Positions 56,956-64,000 of a stretch of 64,000 bases of DNA are shown here, piece after piece; within the stretch, counting starts at the first letter, position 1, and every line of letters begins with the position of its first letter. The stretch spans positions 16,926,052-16,990,051 of the forward strand of contig NC_088776.1 in NCBI RefSeq assembly GCF_954871325.1, written 5' to 3'. Below the pieces are notes generated by a model, which saw nothing but the letters and a program-made list of their open reading frames with translations, searched no databases and was not told where the DNA came from. Made by a program: the position numbers and the translations under genes. This DNA is from Gordionus sp. m RMFG-2023 (taxonomy: Eukaryota > Nematomorpha > Gordioida > Chordodea > Parachordodidae).

Positions 56956-57548
56956 CAGTGTTGTGTATTTGACCGGTCAAATAAGGTCAAATTTAAATAA
57001 ATATTTTTCCCCATATTCAATAACATCATTTTCTTTAATATTTTTTGATCAATTTTCTTGTTGTCGAAATCTTCAATCGATTTCTCTTTTAGTAAGATAA
57101 TTGACCAATTTCTTTCTGAAAGAAGTAGAACTAGGAATTGTTAGTAAATTGTCACTTCTCTTAATAGCCATGGTGATCAAAGCTCATTCCAATGCTTGAG
57201 GTTGGAATCTTTCTCTATAATTTTCTATTAAACATGCCGCTTTCACTTCTGAAATTTATGATATCACTTGAAATATTTTGATCATCGCCACCTTGTACGC
57301 CTAATTTTTGTATTATATCACATACTTCATTAAATTCACTATTAATAAAATGCTCCTCTTAATATTATGGACTCAATAGCATTGTGATCACATGTGTTTA
57401 TATCGTTTTTATCGTTTTTCAAACATATTTTTATCTTCAGATTTTTTAGAATATTTGACCGTATTTGACCAGGTTAAATACTCCTCCGTTCAATTGACCA
57501 GTCAAATGACTAAATTTGACCGGTTAATTGACCTACTTTCCAACCCTG
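56956..57548. mobile_element. TIR element with TTTGACCGGTCAA subterminal repeats
   Basis: 593 bp, ends CAGTGTTGTGTATTTGACC and CCAACCCTG, with several TTTGACC / GGTCAAAT words near both ends. No matching 8-bp duplication was found. The minus strand contains short protein-like stretches (FNEVCDIIQKLGVQGGDDQN) of possible transposase origin. Confidence 0.55.
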
Positions 57549-58315
57549 GCCTGATTGATGAATTTATAAATATTAAGTCATAAGACTATAAATATTAATG
57601 CAACCCGGATATCAATTTCGCTAGTAAGGATCAAGATTTAACAAATAAACTCAATGATTAATATAATAATAAAGCTGAGTTCCTTGTGCGCGATTCATAT
57701 AAAATAAGAACTTCGAAGAAAATCATAAGACAGGATCGCAAAAAAGTATATTTCAATAACAAATTTTATAAACCAAATCTAGGTTCATTAATCATTATAT
57801 ATATTTATTAAGGTTAAATAAAAATTACAAACTATATCATTAAATCAATCTTGCACCTATTTTTTATTAAAATATTATTCAATTAATATAATTAAAAAAT
57901 TAATGTTTAAAAATAATTAGTCATTATTAGCAATTATCGCTATATTAAATTTTCTATAATATCTTCGCGATATTTTTTTCGCGAAATAATTCTCGCTATA
58001 TTGTCGCAATTTAAGTTTCGAGATAAGTTCGCTATAAAATTTTGTAGTTATGTATTCGCTTTAAAGGTTTTGCGATAGAAGTTTTGCTATAAAAAATTCG
58101 AAATAGTATTCATTAACCTGGATTCGCTATAAAATCACTTCGCGATAAAAATTTCGCTAAATTGACATGAAACCATTTATTTGCCACCTATCCTTAATAT
58201 TAATTTTCTAATTGACTACTAATTATATTAATAATACATCATTATAAATTTCAAGGCTAACTCCTTAGAGAAGATTATGAATATTATTGAATACCCTAAT
58301 TAAATGCGTTGCAAG

Positions 58316-59885
58316 CAGCGTCTACATGAGCGTGGGGGTAAGGGGAGGGGTAGGAACAGTTATAGTTTTATTATTTTTAATTGAGGAACTATATATTTTA
58401 ATAAATTAAATTGTTATCTTCAATTCTTGATCTTAATAATTAGTAATTGAATATAGAGTGGGAATGAGTTTCTTTCTCATTCAAAACTTCGAATTTTACA
58501 CATGGGGCCTAAAACTTCATAACTACTCGAAATAGGAAATTTTTAAAAAAGAGGAGAAGAGATTAATGAAATGATCATAGATATACTTCAAGAGAATCAA
58601 TTCTGGGAAAATAGTTGTAAAAAAAGAAGAGTAAATTTTAGAAGATATAGTTAGAAGCAACGTATTATAAAGAGTATAGAATTAGTCGCTTTAGTTACAA
58701 GAGATTGTTATCATGACTAGAAATATCAGTACAATTAGTTATCGTTAAGAAATCATTATAGTACAATAGATCGTTATAGCTAAAATAGATCGGCATCGTT
58801 AGAAGGGATCGGTAATGTTATGAGTGATCTGTATCGTTACAGAGTTAGGTATCATTACAATAGAACTTTATCGTTACAGAGATCTTTTTCGTTTATCATG
58901 ATCTTGACAAGATATTTTATGATTATAGAAGACATTAGCGTTTATCATAGACCATTAGAGACTAGAAAAAACGAAATCGTTTAATGAGAGATCAATAGAA
59001 ACAGAAAATATGGAACATTATAAGTATTTAGGAGTTGCTTTGACAAAATATGCGATAACTCAATCTCTTAGTAATGGTCGTCAGAAGCACAGAAAGATCC
59101 AAAGGCTAAAATTAATCGATCGTATAGCTAACTATCCGGTATTGGCAGTTCAGAATGGAGTTCGACAATTAGTATGAGTTTAAGATGCTAACACAACCAG
59201 TATTTTAGCCTAATTAAGGGAAAGGGTGTCATAATTATCGTGATTGTTTTTATAAAAATGTTAATTGATTATATTATATTTGAAGGATTTTTATAGTGTG
59301 TAAATTTTAATTATTAGAGTTAGCGAAAGTATTTAGCAATTATATATTTTAATAAATTAATTAGCTGTCCTCATTCTTAATCTTAATCATTATTAATTAA
59401 ATTGGAGTGGAAATTAATTGCTTTCTCATTCAAAACATTGAATTGTACAGACCTATTATAATATAAATAGATTGCTAAATATCGGCCAATACTATATATA
59501 TAGTCATTATTTTCAAATAAAACTTATTTCTGGATAATTTCCTGCTATCTTTTTAAATATAAAGGGTTAGACATTCTATTAACAAACTAATATTTATATC
59601 AAACAATATGCTATAATAATGCATTTATTGTAAATGATAGGAATTTTAATTTAATTCATGTTCTAAAAAACTTTTACATTCACAATTTTTTGATAATTGG
59701 TTGTTGAGTATTGATAATTTAATTTATTCTTTTTAAAATATACGAAGGGAATATCATTATAATTAAAAACGTGCAATTAATAATATAAGAAATGAAGGTG
59801 GGGGAGAAATTTGGGAGGGGGGGGGGTAGGTATAGGTTTTTGAGAGGAGTTTGCCTCCAGTGAATATCCTACAATGTAGATGCTG
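58316..59885. mobile_element. non-autonomous hAT, relative of the 28,381 element, with an LTR-like insert
   Basis: 1,570 bp, TIRs CAGCGTCTACATG and CATTGTAGATGCTG-like (ends ATGTAGATGCTG), with a perfect 8-bp duplication GTTGCAAG (58,308-58,315; 59,886-59,893). The G-rich subterminal sequences and TTTGCCTCCA words match hAT copy 1. Inside, direct repeats (about 58,376-58,500 and 59,335-59,455) flank a tract rich in GATCGTTA/CGTTACA words, and a purine-rich tract lies near 59,218. That insert resembles the short LTR-type fossil at 15,666-18,204. Confidence 0.85.
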
Positions 59886-59893
59886 GTTGCAAG

Positions 59894-60266
59894 AAATGAA
59901 TGAAGCGCTTTACCTTTTTTCTAAGATTTTAAGAGATATGTTATTTTATTATAGATATCTAGGGTTTTAGGGGTATTTAAAAAGTGTGCCCAATTTCTTT
60001 TAAAAAAAATAAGTGGCCAAGTCTTATTCAATGTACTTAAAGCGTTTAATTTATTTAACTTGATGCTTCCAAATTACTATCATCTACTAGTACAAATTGC
60101 GAAATTAACACTAAAAAATTATTAAAAAGAGAAAGAAATTCTGGTGCCATACCTTCTATAAAGCATTTAATTAAGATCCACAATAATATGGATTAATTTA
60201 ACAGATTCCGAAGTTTGCCAAAGATTGGCATCTTATTTCTAAACTTAATCACGTAGTCGGAGAATT
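59894..60266. other. possible coding remnants on the minus strand
   Basis: The minus strand contains ESVKLIHIIVDLN and EGMAPEFLSLFNNFLVLISQ in different frames near 60,080-60,230. They look protein-like but are not joined by clear splice sites. No family recognised. Confidence 0.3.
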
Positions 60267-61289
60267 TTAAATATTTTGGTCATGTCTTGGGATGTTGCCA
60301 AAGGAACAATTTGCTAACAACGGTAAGAAACAACAAAATTAGTGAACTCATTCAATTCATCGCCTATGAAGCTAATAGAGTCAATGAGTAGTTTAAGCTA
60401 AACTTTTACTCGCGCAAAGAATTGATATAATCACTTTCCCAACAAAGATCAAGAAAATAATTATCCCACCCCTCCCCAATAAATGAAAGTCTATCTACGC
60501 ACCTGTAGGTGCTCTTCTATTAGCTGATATATATATAATCATACCCAAAGTAATATTGGCCAAGAATCGTACGGTTGCTTCTCCCGAATCTGTTATATTA
60601 TTTAACAGTATTTTCCCCACTATCATTTTTGTTGCTTCATCTAAATGAATAAGATATATTATGTATTTACTAATAAATAAACTAGTAAAAAAAGTGAATT
60701 AGTGAGTTTGAAGATAATTGAAGGTTACGCTTTTTATGCAGGAGAAATGGTTTTGATATGATTTTAGTAAATGATCCCTCCCAACCACCTTCCTCCCTTT
60801 CATCCAAAATTTTTTTATTTTACAAAAAAAAACATTTGAATCAAATCAAATTCACTAACCTTGAAATATAATTGTGAATTAAAATTTATAAAATGATATT
60901 TTCCTTTGTTTTTTAAGATAATATAATGTGTCAAAACGAATCTATTTTATTTTTTAACTTTACAAAAAAAAATGAGTTAAGAATATACCGCATTTTTGAT
61001 AAATTTGACCGATATCAGCTAAATGAGAACTTGATACATAAGAATTCCATTTTTGTCTATGGATGATTTTTGTTCTCTCATTTTGCGCATCAAGCACGAT
61101 TGGTTCTGGAGGATTTAACGGATGTTTTCTTGAGATCGACGAATGTATGGATTTGGGGTAAAGAGAATAATAATTTGATGAACTCAATAACTTGTTGCAA
61201 TATTCCAATACGCATATAGCTACGATAAAAACTATTATACTAAATATTATAATTGACCTGGGCATTGTTTTTAATTTGAGAGTCATCAT
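60267..61289 (-). CDS. putative small type II membrane protein, two or three exons
   Basis: Exon 1 (61,289-60,989) starts at ATG and encodes a basic N-terminus, then a hydrophobic segment (residues about 12-29, IIIFSIIVFIVAICVL) and a lumenal-type stem with HPLNPPEPIVLDAQNERTK. It ends at a donor GTATAT in phase 1. Exon 2 (60,640-60,503; ATKMIVGKILLNN, ATVRFLANITLGMIIYISAN) has an acceptor TTTAG and fits that phase. A third exon (60,313-60,267) would add ANCSFGNIPRHDQNI and a stop. I do not recognise the family; glycosyltransferases and mannosidases share the N-terminal layout but no catalytic motif is seen. The joining of the exons is inferred from phase only. Confidence 0.35.
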
Positions 61290-63413
61290 TTTTTTTTTTA
61301 AAAAAAAGTTTTATTCTGGCTTTTGTAAATAATTATTTAATTTTTTTTTAGATCAAGTTAAACAACTTTTATATAAGAGATAAATATATTATTTTTTTTA
61401 AAAAAAGATATGAACAATATTATTTTAGCTAATTACTTTTTTAAAAAGATTAATTTTAAAAAAAAAATATTCAAATGTTTTATTATATATACGTTTTAAA
61501 AAAAACAATTTAAAAAATAAATATTCGCGAAAATTCAATTCAAACATTGAAATACTACGAATTATACTTTGTGTAAACAGGGGAGTCAGAAATACGTCAC
61601 TTTAGTAAATATTTATATTAATTTTTAAAAGAAATTGATTAATAAATAATTTTCCCAAAAAATGTTGTTCTATATCCACTAAAAAAAACTCAATAAAAAA
61701 CAGCCAATCTTTTTAGCAGAAAGAAGTATATTATAACAAATTTTTAATAATTTATACTTATGATATATATTTATTTTGGTTAAAAAAAAATATTAACAAA
61801 TTATTGTTGCAACACAGCATAATATATTTATTTTCTTCAAAATGCTAAAATGATTTTATACAAGTTTTTAATATTTTATCTCATATCCTAAAAATAATAT
61901 ATTAACTAATAGTGTTGTAAACGGCTCTATTTTTAAAAAGGCTAGCCCAATATTTTAACCAAAAAATATTACTTTGGTATATAGTTATATTGACGATACT
62001 TTTGATTACTATTTATCAAATCTATTTTCAAATAAATAAAAACCGCTGCTAATTCTATTTTTCAAGCTTGAATGGTATTAGAACTAAAAGTCAGATAACA
62101 AATCAAAAATGGTGGATATATAATTGATATTTTAAATAAATGCATTCTGATTATTTGATGATTTGGTGAAAATTTTAGTTTCAAACTTTATTATGCGTGG
62201 AATACTTATATAGGCTCGCATTTTAAAGATTTAAGATCTAAAATTAGTCATGAAGTTATAATAATTCTTATATTTATAATGAACCAATCTGGATCATTGA
62301 TTATATTGAGAATATGAAAATTCCCGTTAGTCTTAATTTATGTGAATCTAATTGTTCCAAAATAACTTGAGGGTGTTATTTGTTACGTTATAAATATATA
62401 TACTAGACTCATTTTAAATTCAAAATCTATAATAAATTTGCATGATATCAACTCAAGATTAATGTTGTTAAGTGGCTAAGAAGAGTCAACCAAGACGCGA
62501 GTTAGTCGAAAAATAGACTCCGACTTTATGAGTCGGCTGCCAACTAGTGAGCCACAGACTGAGCATATTTTTTAAGAATCAATAGTTATTAAAATTTATC
62601 TTTTACAGTAATTTAAGCATTTATTAAAATTAATTGCATTTTTTGTATAAATTTTATAAATAATTTAATATAAAATCAAGACGTGATCTTTCATCTTGAT
62701 TGTGGTCGGCAGTTTCAATATTTTGCTTAATGCTTGCTGAATAGACCAGTATAATAAATATTTTCTTGGCTAATTCTTGTCAATCGGCTCCACCTGATTT
62801 TTTAAATTTATCCTTTAATCGTGATATTCGGGCTAAAGGATGATAGGGAATGGGAGAGACAGAGGCAAAATGGTTTTTATTTTGTATTTCCGAGAATTTT
62901 TTTTCAAAGTGACAAGTTCGCTATGCCCAAAATTTTGAAGGAAATCAATTATTTACGCTTTATTCATTAGGAATCAAAATAATTTAAATTTTTTTCGAGA
63001 TCCAAGTCCCGTCCAAAATAAGTTTATAATTCAAAGTCCGAGAACGAGAAAATGTTTTCCCAATTCAAATTTTCACCTTACCCATTTTTGCTCGCAACCA
63101 TATCGCGTGAAAATTTTAAGACTCTGTTACAGAGTTGTGTTTTTTTACTCCATGAGAAAAATTTTTAAAGTATACAATTTTTTACATACCTTCTGTTTTG
63201 AGCTAGGTCACTCGATGAGGGAAAGATTTTTTATTATGACCACTCTTTTTTGAGACGAGTTAAAAAAAAATTGATATTGTATGAAAGTTATAGGCCGTGT
63301 CAGGGTTCATCTTATTTTTCAAGAATCATCTGTTTAGTCGTCTATATTATATCGCTTTCTCTTATATTGAAATAATTTATAAATAACTAAATATATTTAT
63401 TTAATTTATGATG
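61290..63413. other. AT-rich spacer with MITE fragments
   Basis: It contains a left-end fragment of the TAGTGTTGTTAAACGG MITE family (61,911-61,975). A short element with TGTTAAGTGGCTAAG and GAGTCGGCTGCC words (about 62,466-62,575) resembles the small element at 21,708. No gene recognised. Confidence 0.45.
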
Positions 63414-63421
63414 ATTATGGC

Positions 63422-63644
63422 TAGTGTTGTTAAACGGCTCATTTTGAGCCGATTTTTTAAAACGGCTAACTCAATATTTTAGCCAGAAAAATATTGCCTA
63501 AGTCTCGAGATTTCGATAATATATGCCTAGACCTTTATTCCTTCTATGAGCAAATTCTTGAGGCTTGCGTAATATTTTTCTGGACAAAATATTGAGTTAG
63601 CCGTTTTTAAAAATCGGCTCAAAACGAGCCATTTAACAACACTA
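63422..63644. mobile_element. hAT MITE, TAGTGTTGTTAAACGG family, copy 5
   Basis: A 223-bp copy with near-perfect TIRs and a perfect 8-bp duplication ATTATGGC (63,414-63,421; 63,645-63,652). It has the same length as copy 1 (310-532), and the two may be close to the family consensus. Confidence 0.93.
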
Positions 63645-63750
63645 ATTATGGCTAATGTTAAAAAAAGTTATTCATTTTATTTAAAAAACGTATTTATTAA
63701 TAAGAAATACAAACACAAAAAAACTAAAAATGCATATTATTTCTATAGTT

Positions 63751-64000
63751 CAGAGTTGGGCAGTACCGCTAATACTTGTATCTAAGATACAAGATACAAG
63801 ATCCTTTTGTATCTTGTACTCAGTATCTTTTTGACATTTCTAATAAGATAATTGTATCTGTATCTAAGATCCTTTATTCTGAAAAAAATCTTGTATCTTT
63901 TTTTCATTTTCTTGACTTAAGATACAGATACAGATTCTTTTTAATATTCATGTTTAAAATTTTACATATCACAGTATATATTTTATTAAATTCGAAAATC
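63751..64000. mobile_element. left end of a CAGAGTTGGGC element with GTATCTTGTAT repeats
   Basis: It begins CAGAGTTGGGCAGTACC, followed by many AGATACAAGATAC / GTATCTTGTAT words, a pattern typical of hAT subterminal regions. The element runs off the window, so its right end and coding capacity are unknown. Confidence 0.6.

Larger units (their letters stand above)
46535..58160. mobile_element. CGCGAA-ended foldback-like element C, apparently split
   Basis: The left array 46,535-46,800 (TCGCGAA, ATAGCGAA words) plus 46,810-47,260 match the right part of element B in reverse. 56,440-56,720 matches the next interior part, and 57,950-58,160 is the inverse array. Together they fit one element in reverse orientation to B, interrupted by about 9.1 kb (47,260-56,440) of other DNA and by a TIR element at 56,956-57,548. 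Confidence 0.5.

Noticed and set aside
57392-57583. 63-residue open frame at the right end of the TTTGACC element
   Set aside because: It is composed largely of the subterminal repeat words and shows no protein family.
60989-61289. An alpha-1,2-mannosidase or other named Golgi enzyme
   Set aside because: Only the signal-anchor layout matches; no family catalytic motif is visible, so no name is given.

Overview
The window is AT-rich, intron-containing eukaryotic DNA with few host genes and many transposons. No rRNA, tRNA, CRISPR or bacterial-style operon was seen. Two host genes are recognisable and both look metazoan: TRABD (24,747-25,441, minus) and COQ3 (39,893-40,891, plus). Their introns are very short (38-49 bp in TRABD; 40, 100 and possibly 22 bp in COQ3). 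This suggests an invertebrate with an AT-rich genome and compact introns. I cannot name the species.

The dominant elements are hAT-superfamily DNA transposons and their non-autonomous derivatives. Many can be delimited by terminal inverted repeats (TIRs) and 8-bp target-site duplications (TSDs). From left to right: 0-10.9 kb holds a CGCGAA-type repeat-ended element, an ACGCGTTC-ended hAT, a retroelement fossil with zinc knuckles and a retropepsin motif, and GGCCGGGCC-rich MITEs. 10.9-18.45 kb is one hAT element invaded by LTR retroelement fossils; one of these is a palindrome with mirrored gag fragments, and another is a short LTR-bounded element with a 5-bp TSD. 21.3-23.6 kb is a second CGCGAA-ended element. 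24.7-25.4 kb is TRABD. 26.3-39.3 kb is a three-level nest in which a 5.66-kb hAT sits inside an inverted, nearly identical copy of itself, which in turn sits inside a third repeat. COQ3 follows. 41.8-43.8 kb is another TIR element. 46.5-58.2 kb appears to be one CGCGAA-ended element split by about 9 kb of later DNA. The rest carries further hAT/MITE copies, one MULE-type transposase fragment, and a few orphan exons with good splice sites.

The host genes are unrelated housekeeping functions (a TraB-domain membrane-associated protein and a mitochondrial ubiquinone methyltransferase). Nothing suggests that they act together. The interest of the window lies in transposon architecture: a self-nested inverted hAT that would give a multi-kilobase hairpin transcript, copy-number variation of an exon-like repeat between the two copies, a retroelement fragment carried inside a hAT, and families of foldback-like elements.
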